Below are positions 8,900 through 16,814 of a DNA stretch of 56,978 nucleotides, one piece after another. The first letter of the stretch is position 1; each line of letters opens with the position of its first letter. The DNA is from DASUKL01 sp036278755. GTDB taxonomy: Bacteria > Chloroflexota > Limnocylindria > Limnocylindrales > CSP1-4. Under the pieces are notes generated by a model. That model was not told the DNA's origin, did no database searches, and saw only the letters and a program-made list of their open reading frames with translations. The stretch spans positions 1 through 56,978 of the forward strand of contig DASUKL010000010.1 of NCBI GenBank assembly GCA_036278755.1, read 5' to 3'. A program made the translations under genes and the position numbers.

Positions 8900-10114
8900 A
8901 TGAGCCCGAACGACCCGATCGTGCCCGACGTCGTCGTGCCGCTCATCAGCAGCCGGCCAGCCGGCGCCCGGGACCGCCGGCCGGGCCTCTCGGGCCTGCC
9001 CCCCGATGCGCTGGGCGACTGGATCGCGGCCCGCGCGCAGCCCGCCTATCGCAGCCGCCAGATCCTCGACGCGCTGTGGCGCGGCGGCGCGGTCTCGACC
9101 GAGGCTATGTGCACCTTGCCCGTCGCCCTGCGCACGGCCCTCGACGACGCCTTCCGCCTCGACACCCTGACCGCCACGGACGTCCGCATCGGTGACGGCG
9201 GACTGACCGAGAAGGCCCTCCACCATCTCGACGACGGCCGGACGGTGGAGTCGGTCCTGATGCGCTATCCGGCTCGTGGCGGGCGGCGCGAGCGGGCCAC
9301 GGTCTGCATCTCGAGCCAGGCCGGTTGCGCCGTCGGCTGTCCCTTCTGCGCCACCGGCGAGCTGGGCTTCCTGCGCGACCTCGATGCGGCCGAGATCGTG
9401 GACCAGGTGCGCTTCTGGCAACGTCGCCTGGTGGCCCAGGGGCGACGGGTCAGCAACGTGGTCTTCATGGGCATGGGGGAGCCCCTGCTCAATGCCGACG
9501 CGGTCCTCCAGGCGGCCGAGGCGTTGGGGGACCGCCTTCGCTTCGGGCTCGGGGCCCGCCGCCTGACGATCAGCACCAGCGGCGTCGTGCCCGGTATGCG
9601 GCGCCTCGTGCGCCTGGCGCCGCAGTGGACCCTCGCCGTCTCCCTGCATGCCGCCCGCCCGGAGCTGCGGTCCATCCTCGTGCCCCTCGAGCATCGCTAC
9701 CCCCTGGCCGAGGTCGTGGCCGCGGCCGACGCCTACGCAGCGGCCACGGGCCGCCGGGTGAGCTATGAGCTGGTCATGATCGAGGGCATCAACGACACCG
9801 AAGCCGATGCCCTGGCCGCGGCCCGGCTCCTGCAGGGCCGGCTGGCCCACGTCAATCTCATCCCCATGAACCCCGTGGCCCACACCGTCTGGCGGCCCTC
9901 GCCGCCGGCCCGCATCGCGGCCTTCGGAGCGACCCTCCGGGCAGCCGGCGTGGCCGTCACCGTGCGCCACAACCGCGGCATCGAGATCGGCGCGGCTTGC
10001 GGGCAGCTGGCCGCCGAGCAGGCCCGCCAGCCCAGCCCCGCCGCGGTGGCCCGTCGGCGCGAGCTGCTGGCCCAGCGCAGCGCGGCCGCCCTAGCCGGAG
10101 CGCTGCGCGGATGA
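8900..10114 (+). CDS. rlmN: Dual-specificity 23S rRNA/tRNA adenine-C2 methyltransferase
   Basis: Radical-SAM enzyme that methylates A2503 of 23S rRNA and A37 of some tRNAs. It has 404 residues. The radical-SAM 4Fe-4S motif CAVGCPFC gives Cys143, Cys147 and Cys150. The GMGEPLLN block and the C-terminal IEIGAACGQL (Cys367, the expected mechanistic Cys) are present. The first 30 or so residues form a variable Pro-rich extension. The stop overlaps the rpe start as ATGA. Confidence 0.94.
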   Translation: MSPNDPIVPDVVVPLISSRPAGARDRRPGLSGLPPDALGDWIAARAQPAYRSRQILDALWRGGAVSTEAMCTLPVALRTALDDAFRLDTLTATDVRIGDGGLTEKALHHLDDGRTVESVLMRYPARGGRRERATVCISSQAGCAVGCPFCATGELGFLRDLDAAEIVDQVRFWQRRLVAQGRRVSNVVFMGMGEPLLNADAVLQAAEALGDRLRFGLGARRLTISTSGVVPGMRRLVRLAPQWTLAVSLHAARPELRSILVPLEHRYPLAEVVAAADAYAAATGRRVSYELVMIEGINDTEADALAAARLLQGRLAHVNLIPMNPVAHTVWRPSPPARIAAFGATLRAAGVAVTVRHNRGIEIGAACGQLAAEQARQPSPAAVARRRELLAQRSAAALAGALRG

Positions 10115-10839
10115 CGCGGGCGGGGACGCTCGTCGCGGCCAGCGTCACCACGGCCGACTTCGGCAACCTCCACCACGTCGTGCGCAAGCTGGAGCGGGCC
10201 GGCGTCGATCGCCTCCACCTCGACGTCATGGACGGCCACTTCGTGCCCAACATCACCTTCGGGCCGGACATCGTGGCCGCCTTCCGACGCCTGACCCGCC
10301 TGCCCCTGGACCTGCACCTCATGATCAGCGAGCCGGGCCGCTACGTGGAACGGTTCCTGAAGGCCGGTGGCGACAGCCTCACCTTCCACCTCGAGGCCCC
10401 GGCCAGCGAGGAGGAGCGGCGCGAGGTCCTGAGCGCCATCCGCGCCGCGGGACGGCAGGCGGGTCTGGCCATCAGCCCGAGCACGTCGGTCGAGGCGGCC
10501 CGGCCCTACGTCGACCTGCTCGACATCGCCATGATCATGACCGTGGAGCCGGGCTTCGGCGGCCAGCGCTTCATGGCCGATCGGGCGCCCAAGATCACCG
10601 AGGCGCGGGCCCTGTTCAACGGCCGTCCGGAGCCCTGGGAGGTCCACGTGGACGGTGGGGTCAATCACGAGACGGCGTCGGTGGCCGGCGCCTGCGGGGC
10701 GGACGTGCTCGTCGTCGGGTCAGCCCTCTTCGAGCGCGGCCATGACGCCGACCGTGAGGTCAACCTCGTCAAGGCCCACGCCGATGCCGCCTGGCGCGCG
10801 ATCGAGAAGATGCCGGCGGTGGGCGCCGTCGAGGGGTGA
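10111..10839 (+). CDS. rpe: Ribulose-phosphate 3-epimerase
   Basis: Interconverts ribulose-5-P and xylulose-5-P in the pentose phosphate pathway. The 242-residue TIM barrel has the family blocks DGHFVPNITFGPDIV, DLHLMISEP, MTVEPGFGGQ and HVDGGVN, carrying the His/Asp metal and acid-base residues. ATG 10111 overlaps the rlmN stop. The stop overlaps the GTG of the next gene (GTGA). Confidence 0.94.
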   Translation: MTRAGTLVAASVTTADFGNLHHVVRKLERAGVDRLHLDVMDGHFVPNITFGPDIVAAFRRLTRLPLDLHLMISEPGRYVERFLKAGGDSLTFHLEAPASEEERREVLSAIRAAGRQAGLAISPSTSVEAARPYVDLLDIAMIMTVEPGFGGQRFMADRAPKITEARALFNGRPEPWEVHVDGGVNHETASVAGACGADVLVVGSALFERGHDADREVNLVKAHADAAWRAIEKMPAVGAVEG

Positions 10840-12005
10840 CCGGCAGCGGCGAGCCCGGGGAGCGCACGACCCCGGCCGTCCCGGCCTCGGGTCTGGGGGC
10901 CCGCAACCAGCGCCTCCTGCTGTGGGCGGTCATCGGCTACGTCGCCGTCCTCAGCGGGTTGATGATCGATCGGGGCGTCTCGGTCACCCCCGACGTGCTC
11001 CTCGTGGCCCTCGGCCTGGCCGCCGCCGTCCTCGGGCGGGGCCGCCTCTTCGTCCGCGACTGGGTGCCCTTCATCGCCCTCTTCTTCGCCTACGAACTGA
11101 TGCGCGGCTATGCCGACGATCTCGCCCTCCCGGTCCACATCACCGACCTCATCGCCCTCGAACGCTTCTTCGCCCTGGGCCACCTGCCGACCGCCGACCT
11201 GCAGCACTGGGTCGCCTCGCTGGGCCTCACGGACCCGCTCTCGGTGGCCGCCACCATCGTCTATTTCCTCCATTTCCCGCTGCCCCTGGCCGTCGGCTTC
11301 CTGCTCTGGATCAAGCATCGCACGGCCTACTACGACTTCGTGGCGGCCCTCATCCTGCTCTGCGTCTGCGGCTTCGTGACCTACCTCCTGCTGCCCACCG
11401 CCCCGCCCTGGCTGGCGGCCAAGGATGGCTACCTCGACGGGCCAGGCGGGCTGCCCTCGATCGTCTACCTCAAGGACCGCGGCTTCAGCCTGCTGTCGCA
11501 GGTGGCCGGCTTCGGCGATACCTACCTCTTCAGCTACGCCTACTACCAGATGGCCTCCAACCTCGTGGCCGCCTTCCCCTCGCTGCACGCCGCCTTCCCC
11601 TTCCTCGCCTTCCTGGCCGCGCGGCGGGCCTTCGGTCGCATCGGCTGGCTCCTCTTCGGCTACGTCCTCATCGTGATCTTCTCGATCGTGCTGCTCGGTG
11701 ACCACTACCTCGTCGATGCCTACGCCGGCATCATCTACGCCTCGCTGGCCTGGTTGGCCGTGACCCGCGCGCCGGCCCGCCTCCGGGCCCGTCTCGACGC
11801 GTGGAGCGGCACGGGGACCCAGGCCGGCACGCTCGATCGGCGTCGGGTGGGGGAGGGGCTGGCCGTGGCCCTCGTGGGGGCCGGCGCGTTGGCCGTCCTG
11901 CTGGCCCTGCGCCTGGGGGACACGGCTTGGGCCATCGGGCCCTGGGCCTTGGTCCTCGGCGGCTGCCTCTGGGCAGCGACCGGCGTGGCCCGGAGGCTGG
12001 CCTGA
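10836..12005 (+). CDS. PAP2-superfamily membrane protein, AUR1/inositol phosphorylceramide synthase-like
   Basis: Integral membrane protein of 389 residues with about eight hydrophobic segments. It carries the PAP2/AUR1 catalytic signatures PTAPPW (about residues 188-193), FPSLHAAFPF (about 247-256) and GDHYLVDAYAG (about 288-298), which contain the two His and the Asp of the phosphotransfer site. The PTAPPW motif points to the AUR1-like branch, whose members move phospho-headgroups between lipids. The substrate cannot be told; a lipid phosphatase is the alternative. The start is GTG 10836, overlapping the rpe stop. Two extra hydrophobic segments follow the catalytic part. Confidence 0.8.
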   Translation: MTGSGEPGERTTPAVPASGLGARNQRLLLWAVIGYVAVLSGLMIDRGVSVTPDVLLVALGLAAAVLGRGRLFVRDWVPFIALFFAYELMRGYADDLALPVHITDLIALERFFALGHLPTADLQHWVASLGLTDPLSVAATIVYFLHFPLPLAVGFLLWIKHRTAYYDFVAALILLCVCGFVTYLLLPTAPPWLAAKDGYLDGPGGLPSIVYLKDRGFSLLSQVAGFGDTYLFSYAYYQMASNLVAAFPSLHAAFPFLAFLAARRAFGRIGWLLFGYVLIVIFSIVLLGDHYLVDAYAGIIYASLAWLAVTRAPARLRARLDAWSGTGTQAGTLDRRRVGEGLAVALVGAGALAVLLALRLGDTAWAIGPWALVLGGCLWAATGVARRLA

Positions 12006-12007
12006 CC

Positions 12008-12454
12008 ATGCGGCTCCTGCTCCAACGCGTCAGCCGCGCCGCGGTCCGCGTCGAGGGCCGCACCGTGGGGGCCTGCGGCCCGGGCCTCCTCATCCTGGTC
12101 GGGATAGGCCCCGGCGACGATGCCGCCCTGGCCGGGGCGATGGCCGAGCGGGTGGCCGGGCTGCGCATCTTCCGTGACGTCGAGGGCCGCACGAACCGCA
12201 GCCTCCTCGACGTCGCCGGGGAGGCTCTCGTGGTCAGCCAGTTCACGCTCTACGCCGACACCGGGCGCGGTCGCCGGCCCTCGTTCCTGGGGGCCGCCGC
12301 ACCGCGACTGGCCGATGCGCTCTACGAGGCCTTCGCGGCCGCTCTGGCCGCTCGGGGGGTGCCCGTGGCCCAAGGCGTCTTCGGGGCCGAGATGGAGGTC
12401 GAGCTGGTCAACGACGGACCGTTCACGCTGTGGCTCGACTCGGCCGCTCGATGA
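12008..12454 (+). CDS. dtd: D-aminoacyl-tRNA deacylase
   Basis: Hydrolyses D-aminoacyl-tRNAs, and Gly-tRNA-Ala, to keep translation homochiral. It has 148 residues, normal for the family. The substrate-site motif VSQFTLYAD and the cross-subunit Gly-cisPro motif NDGPFTL (canonically NxGPVT) are visible. ATG 12008 lies 2 bases after the preceding stop. The gene ends convergent with rpmB. Confidence 0.93.
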   Translation: MRLLLQRVSRAAVRVEGRTVGACGPGLLILVGIGPGDDAALAGAMAERVAGLRIFRDVEGRTNRSLLDVAGEALVVSQFTLYADTGRGRRPSFLGAAAPRLADALYEAFAAALAARGVPVAQGVFGAEMEVELVNDGPFTLWLDSAAR

Positions 12455-12479
12455 GGCTGGTCAGGGCCCGGTCAGGCGC

Positions 12480-12496
12480 CCGGCCCGCTCGGCCGG
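12480..12496. terminator. Candidate bidirectional terminator between dtd and rpmB
   Basis: CCGGCC and GGCCGG form a 6-bp perfect stem with a 5-base loop in the 50-base gap between two convergent genes. There is no T-run on either side, so the function is inferred from position. Confidence 0.4.
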
Positions 12497-12504
12497 CGCG
12501 GGCT

Positions 12505-12699
12505 TCAGCTGGTCTTGCGCAGGGTCCGGCGGCAGCGGGTGCAGACGAGGGCCGTCACGGGCGCCCCGTCGCGCTCCACGCGGAGCGGCTGGAGGTTCGG
12601 TTGATAGCGGCGATGGGCGCGGACACGGTTCATGCCGCTCGACTGGGGGTTGAAGCCCCCCATCGAGACCTTGCCGCAGATGGCGCAGGTGCGGGCCAT
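12505..12699 (-). CDS. rpmB: 50S ribosomal protein L28
   Basis: Large-subunit ribosomal protein of 64 residues. It begins MARTCAICGK and keeps the zinc-ribbon Cys pairs C5/C8 and C53/C56, so it is the zinc-binding (C+) form. One of only two minus-strand genes in the window. On its own strand, GAGGG lies a few bases before the ATG, a plausible ribosome binding site. It is divergent from recG and convergent with dtd. Confidence 0.95.
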   Translation of the reverse strand: MARTCAICGKVSMGGFNPQSSGMNRVRAHRRYQPNLQPLRVERDGAPVTALVCTRCRRTLRKTS

Positions 12700-15139
12700 G
12701 GATCCCTCGGGTGAAGCTGCTGGGCGGGACCGGGCCGAGGTCGGCCCCCCGCCCGGCGGCCGGCGCAGGCCGGCGGCTGGTCACTATAGCAGGCGGCCAG
12801 CCACACAGGCCGCGACGACCGACCAGGAAGGCACGGCCCCGGAGGCTGCCCCAACGCCGCTGACCCCGGAAAGCCAGCTCGTCGGCAGCGGCCTGGTCGC
12901 CCCGACCACGGCCCGGCGCCTCGAGCGGGCCGGCATCGTGAGCATCGAGGATCTGCTGTTCCACCTGCCTCGGCGCTACGACGACCTGACCCGGCCGCGC
13001 AGCCTCCGCAGCCTCCGCGAGGAGCCCCCCCAGGAGCCCGTCAGCTCCATCGTCGAGATCCTCGACCTGCAGGTGGAGCAGACGTTCCGCCGTCGGGTGC
13101 AGCGCACCACGGCCCGCCTGCGCGACGCCTCGGGCGAGGGCGAGGCCATCTGGTTCGGGCGGCGGTTCGTGGAGCGCCGGCTGCGGGCGGGGCAGACCGC
13201 CCTCCTCTCCGGCCGGGTCACCGTCCGCGGCTGGCTGCCCCGCTACGAGAACCCCGAGTTCGGGCCGGTCGACGACCACGCCCTCCACGCCGGGCGGATC
13301 GTGCCCGTCTACCGCCTGGCCGGCGGGGTCAGCCTGCCCGCCCTGCGGGCCGCCATCCGGGCCGCCCTCGACGCCGTCGGGACGGCCTATCCGGAGTACC
13401 TCCCCGACGAGGTCCGCGAGGCGGCACCCGGGCCCCTGGAGCCCATCGGGGCAGCCCTCGAGGCAGCTCACTACCCGGACGACTTCGCGGCTCGGGACGC
13501 GGCCCTCCGCCGGCTGGCATTCGATGAGCTGCTGGCCCTGCAGGTCGGCATGGTGGCCCGCGATCGCCGGCGCCGTCAGGCCACGGCCCACCCGATCGCG
13601 GTCGACGAGAGCCGCTTCAGCGGTGCCCTGGTCTCGGTCGAGGCGACCATCGGCCAGGCCGTGCGCCGCCGGCTCGCGGCGGCCCCGGACCCCGAGCGGC
13701 AGGCCGCGGCGGAGACGTTCGTGGCCCACCTCACGGCCGATCAGCGGGCGGCCATCGGGGCCATCCGCGAGGACCTTACCGACCGGCGGCCGATGCTGCG
13801 CCTCCTGCAGGGCGACGTGGGCTCGGGCAAGACCGCGGTGGCTGCCCTGGCCCTGGCCTTCGTGGCCGATGCCGGGGCCCAGGGCGCGCTCCTGGCACCC
13901 ACCGACCTGCTGGCCCGCCAGCACGCGACGACCCTGAGCGCCTTGCTCGAGCCCCTGGGCCACTCGGTCGAGGTGCTGACCGGGTCGCTGCCGGCTGCCG
14001 CGCGGCGGGCCGCACTCGAGCGGCTGGCCACGCCCGGCGCGCCGCGCACCGACGGCCTGAGCGAGGGCCGTATCGTCGTCGGCACCCACGCTCTCGTCCA
14101 GGAGGGCGTGACCTTCGCCGACCTGGCTCTGGCCGTCATCGACGAGCAACACCGCTTCGGCGTAGCCCAGCGCGACGCCCTGGCCGGCAAGGGCCCCGCC
14201 CCTCACCTCCTGCTGATGACCGCCACGCCCATCCCCCGCACCTTGGGCCAGGTGCTCCATGCCGATCTGGCCGTCTCCGACCTGCGGACCCCGCCTGCTG
14301 GCCGCCCGCCGGTGACCACCGGCATCCGCTCCAGCGACCAGCTGACGGCCGTGGCTGGCGATCCGACGCGAGGCGCCTACCCGCTGATCGTCCGCGAGGT
14401 GGCGGCCGGATCCCGGGCCTTCGTCGTGGTGCCCCTCGTCCAGGACGACCCGGCCGGCGGAGCGCGAGCGGCCGAATCGTTCGCCGTCGAGCTCGGTGGC
14501 CAGCTCGAAGCCGCTGCCGCCCGGGCCGGCCTGGACGTGCCTCCGCGGCTGGCCATCGGCGTCGTCCACGGCCGCCAGCGCCCGAACGAGCGCGACCGGG
14601 TCATGGAGGCCTTCCGGGCAGGTGAGGTCAACGTCCTCGTGGGCACCACCGTGCTCGAGGTCGGGGTCGATGTGCCTGAGGCCACGGTCATGGTCGTCAT
14701 GGACGCCGATCGTTTCGGCGTGGCTCAGCTCCACCAGTTGCGGGGCCGCGTGGGACGGGGCGAGGCGCGCTCGTACTGCATCCTCGTCTCCGACAGCGAG
14801 GACCCCGTGGCCCGCGCCCGCCTCGAGGCCGTGGCGGCCTCCCAGGACGGGTTCGCCCTGGCCGAGAAGGACCTCGAACTGCGCGATGCGGGCGAGCTGC
14901 TGGGCCTGACCCAGAGCGGCCTGCCGCCCTTCCGCGTGGCCGGCCTGCAGCGGGCCGCGGACCGCGAGGTCTCGCTCGCTGCGCGGGCCCTGGCCGAGCG
15001 GCTCGTGGACCGGGACGGCACGTTGCATCCCAGGCTGGTCGACCTGGCTGCGGTCCTCGATCACGGCTGGCTGGCCCGCATCGGGGCCGGCGAGATCCTC
15101 GCCGGGTCCGATGCCGAGGGCGGCGAGGCCCATGCCTGA
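12698..15139 (+). CDS. recG: ATP-dependent DNA helicase RecG
   Basis: Branch-migrating helicase that regresses stalled forks. The wedge/OB domain covers roughly residues 60-270. Walker A is GDVGSGKT (372-379), the DExH box is DEQH (482-485), followed by ATPIPRT and the C-terminal VLEVGVDVPEA helicase segment. The start is uncertain. ATG 12698 is the last ATG/GTG/TTG before the conserved domain and gives 813 residues, but its CCATGG overlaps the rpmB start codon and leaves a roughly 50-residue low-complexity N-terminus. A CTG at 12860 just before the conserved region is another candidate. The stop overlaps rsmD by 8 bases. Confidence 0.93.
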   Translation: MDPSGEAAGRDRAEVGPPPGGRRRPAAGHYSRRPATQAATTDQEGTAPEAAPTPLTPESQLVGSGLVAPTTARRLERAGIVSIEDLLFHLPRRYDDLTRPRSLRSLREEPPQEPVSSIVEILDLQVEQTFRRRVQRTTARLRDASGEGEAIWFGRRFVERRLRAGQTALLSGRVTVRGWLPRYENPEFGPVDDHALHAGRIVPVYRLAGGVSLPALRAAIRAALDAVGTAYPEYLPDEVREAAPGPLEPIGAALEAAHYPDDFAARDAALRRLAFDELLALQVGMVARDRRRRQATAHPIAVDESRFSGALVSVEATIGQAVRRRLAAAPDPERQAAAETFVAHLTADQRAAIGAIREDLTDRRPMLRLLQGDVGSGKTAVAALALAFVADAGAQGALLAPTDLLARQHATTLSALLEPLGHSVEVLTGSLPAAARRAALERLATPGAPRTDGLSEGRIVVGTHALVQEGVTFADLALAVIDEQHRFGVAQRDALAGKGPAPHLLLMTATPIPRTLGQVLHADLAVSDLRTPPAGRPPVTTGIRSSDQLTAVAGDPTRGAYPLIVREVAAGSRAFVVVPLVQDDPAGGARAAESFAVELGGQLEAAAARAGLDVPPRLAIGVVHGRQRPNERDRVMEAFRAGEVNVLVGTTVLEVGVDVPEATVMVVMDADRFGVAQLHQLRGRVGRGEARSYCILVSDSEDPVARARLEAVAASQDGFALAEKDLELRDAGELLGLTQSGLPPFRVAGLQRAADREVSLAARALAERLVDRDGTLHPRLVDLAAVLDHGWLARIGAGEILAGSDAEGGEAHA
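12783..12790. promoter_or_regulatory. Overlapping divergent -10 boxes for rpmB and recG
   Basis: The palindrome CTATAG reads as TATAGT on the minus strand (12788 down to 12783), about 85 bases upstream of the rpmB ATG. On the plus strand it reads TATAGC (12785-12790). Such symmetric -10 elements can fire in both directions. The rpmB direction is the better match. The site lies inside the recG frame if recG starts at 12698. Confidence 0.45.
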
Positions 15140-15746
15140 GGCCGGGCGGGTCATCGCCGGGGCGGCCCGCGGCCTGCGCCTCACCGGTCCCGGGGGCGCT
15201 ACCCGGCCCCTAGGCGACCGGGTCAAGGAGGTCCTCTTCGGGAGCCTCGAGGGCGGGGGCCTGGGTCCCTGGCCGGTGGCCTTCCTGGACCTCTTCGCCG
15301 GCAGCGGGGCCGCCGGCGTCGAAGCCCTCAGCCGGGGCGCGCCACGGGCCACCTTCGTCGAGCGCGGCCCTGCGGCTCTGGCAGCGATCCGCGCCAACCT
15401 CGAGCGCCTGGGGCCCGACCTCGCTTCGCTCGCCCGTATCGAGGCGGCCGAGGTCCTGGCCTTCCTCGAGGTCGGCAGCGCCCGCGGCGGAGGCCCGTAC
15501 GGTGCGGTGCTCGTCGACCCACCCTACGGCGACGCTACACTGGGACCCGCCCTGGTGCGGCTGGCCGACCCGGCCGGGGGCTGGCTCGAGGCGGAGGGCG
15601 TCGTGGTGGCGAAGCACTTCTGGCGGTCCGCGCCGGTCGAGGCGATGGGCGGCCTGGTCCTGGTCCGCCGGCGGCGGTTGGGCGAGACGGCCCTCAGCAT
15701 CTACCGGCCGACGGCCGCTGCCGGGGCGGGGGCCGCCGGCTCGTGA
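15132..15746 (+). CDS. rsmD: 16S rRNA guanine-966 N2-methyltransferase
   Basis: SAM-dependent methyltransferase of the small-subunit rRNA. It has 204 residues with the SAM-binding loop DLFAGSGAAGVEALSRGA and the catalytic DPPY motif at 129-132. ATG 15132 overlaps the recG stop by 8 bases (ATGCCTGA); the frame's earlier ATG at 15111 is less likely. The stop overlaps the coaD GTG. The rsmD-coaD pairing is widespread. Confidence 0.93.
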   Translation: MPEAGRVIAGAARGLRLTGPGGATRPLGDRVKEVLFGSLEGGGLGPWPVAFLDLFAGSGAAGVEALSRGAPRATFVERGPAALAAIRANLERLGPDLASLARIEAAEVLAFLEVGSARGGGPYGAVLVDPPYGDATLGPALVRLADPAGGWLEAEGVVVAKHFWRSAPVEAMGGLVLVRRRRLGETALSIYRPTAAAGAGAAGS

Positions 15747-16240
15747 GCAAGGCTCTCTATCCGGGCTCCTTCGATCCCATCACCTACGGTCACCTCGACG
15801 TCATCGCCCGCGCCGCGAGTGTCTTCGAGCGCGTCGTCGTGGCGGTCCTCGTCAACACTAGCAAGGTCGCCCAGCGCCCAGGTGAGGAGCGGGCGGCGAC
15901 CATCCGGGCGGCCGTGGCCGAGACGCTGCCCCAGCAGGCCCGACGCATCGAGGTCCTGACCTTCGAGGGCCTGACCGTCGAGTGCGCCCGGCGCCGCGGG
16001 GCCGGCTTCATCGTCCGTGGCCTGCGGGCGGTGAGCGACTTCGAGTCGGAGATGCAGATGGCCCACACCAACCGCAAGCTGGCCCCCGAGGTGGACACCG
16101 TGTTCTTCATGACCGCCCTCGAGCACGCCTACGTCTCCTCGAGCCTGGTGCGCGAGATCGCGGCCTTCGGCGGTGACGTGAGCGCCATGGTCCCCCCGGC
16201 CGCGCTGGCCGGGCTGGGCGGCGGGCCACCCGTCGGCTAG
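15743..16240 (+). CDS. coaD: Phosphopantetheine adenylyltransferase
   Basis: Transfers AMP to 4'-phosphopantetheine in coenzyme A synthesis. It has 165 residues with the nucleotidyltransferase motif PGSFDPITYGH (TYGH at 14-17), FIVRGLRAVSDFESEMQMA, and the C-terminal YVSSSLVREIAAFGGDVS. The start is GTG 15743, overlapping the rsmD stop (GTGA). Confidence 0.95.
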   Translation: MSKALYPGSFDPITYGHLDVIARAASVFERVVVAVLVNTSKVAQRPGEERAATIRAAVAETLPQQARRIEVLTFEGLTVECARRRGAGFIVRGLRAVSDFESEMQMAHTNRKLAPEVDTVFFMTALEHAYVSSSLVREIAAFGGDVSAMVPPAALAGLGGGPPVG

Positions 16241-16243
16241 AAT
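16238..16243 (+). promoter_or_regulatory. Candidate promoter -10 box overlapping the coaD stop
   Basis: TAGAAT covers the coaD stop codon and the first bases of ATG 16242. If used, transcripts begin near 16250, downstream of that ATG. They would carry AGGAGG (16260-16265) ahead of the coiled-coil gene. Confidence 0.45.
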
Positions 16244-16814
16244 GACCCGTCAGGCTCACCAGGAGGACGGCCCGATCGACATCATCTTCCTCGTCGAGCG
16301 CCTCGAATCCCTCGTCGCGAACGGCAAGAAGCTGCCCCTCACGAACAACGTGGTCGTCGACCAGGCTACGGCCCTCGACCTCGTCGACCAGTTGCGGGTG
16401 GCCGTGCCCGAGGAGGTCCGCCAGGCCAAGCGGATCACCCAGGAGTCGGACCGGATCCTGGAGAAGGCCCAGGAGGAGGCCGACCGCATCATCGCCCGGG
16501 CCCAGGAGCAGGCCGCCTTCCTCATCGAGGACCGCGAGTTGACGCGGGCCGCCGAGGAGCGCAGCCGAGCCATCATCGACGACGGCCACGCCCAGGCCGA
16601 CGAGATCCGCAGGGGGGCCGACGAGTACGCCGCCAGTGTCCTCATCCGTCTCGAGGGCGAGGTCGTGCGCATCCTCCAGACGATCAAGCATGGCATCACG
16701 CTCCTCGATGAGCGCCAGCCGGCCGACATGTCGGCCGTCGGCCTCGTCGAGGCCGAGCCTGCACGGGAGCCGGAAGACGAGGAGGCCGCGACGGCCTCCC
16801 ATGCTCAGCTGTAA
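16242..16814 (+). CDS. Coiled-coil protein of unknown function
   Basis: 190 residues if started at ATG 16242. The conserved-looking body begins at IDIIFLVERLE (residue 12), runs through a PEEVRQAKRI segment, then a long Glu/Arg/Ala coiled coil (about residues 60-140, with ADRIIARAQEQA-type heptads) and an acidic tail. I recall related Chloroflexota proteins starting at the MDI-like position. That would put the true start at ATC 16275, 9 bases after a strong AGGAGG. The ATG option sits inside a candidate -10 box. It overlaps DUF177 by 14 bases. The role is unknown; a structural or DivIVA-like function is only a guess. Confidence 0.75.
   Translation: MTRQAHQEDGPIDIIFLVERLESLVANGKKLPLTNNVVVDQATALDLVDQLRVAVPEEVRQAKRITQESDRILEKAQEEADRIIARAQEQAAFLIEDRELTRAAEERSRAIIDDGHAQADEIRRGADEYAASVLIRLEGEVVRILQTIKHGITLLDERQPADMSAVGLVEAEPAREPEDEEAATASHAQL

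Noticed and set aside
12461..15397. 978-codon minus-strand frame across rpmB and recG
   Set aside because: It lies opposite recG with all its helicase motifs. No recognisable domain appears in the antisense product.
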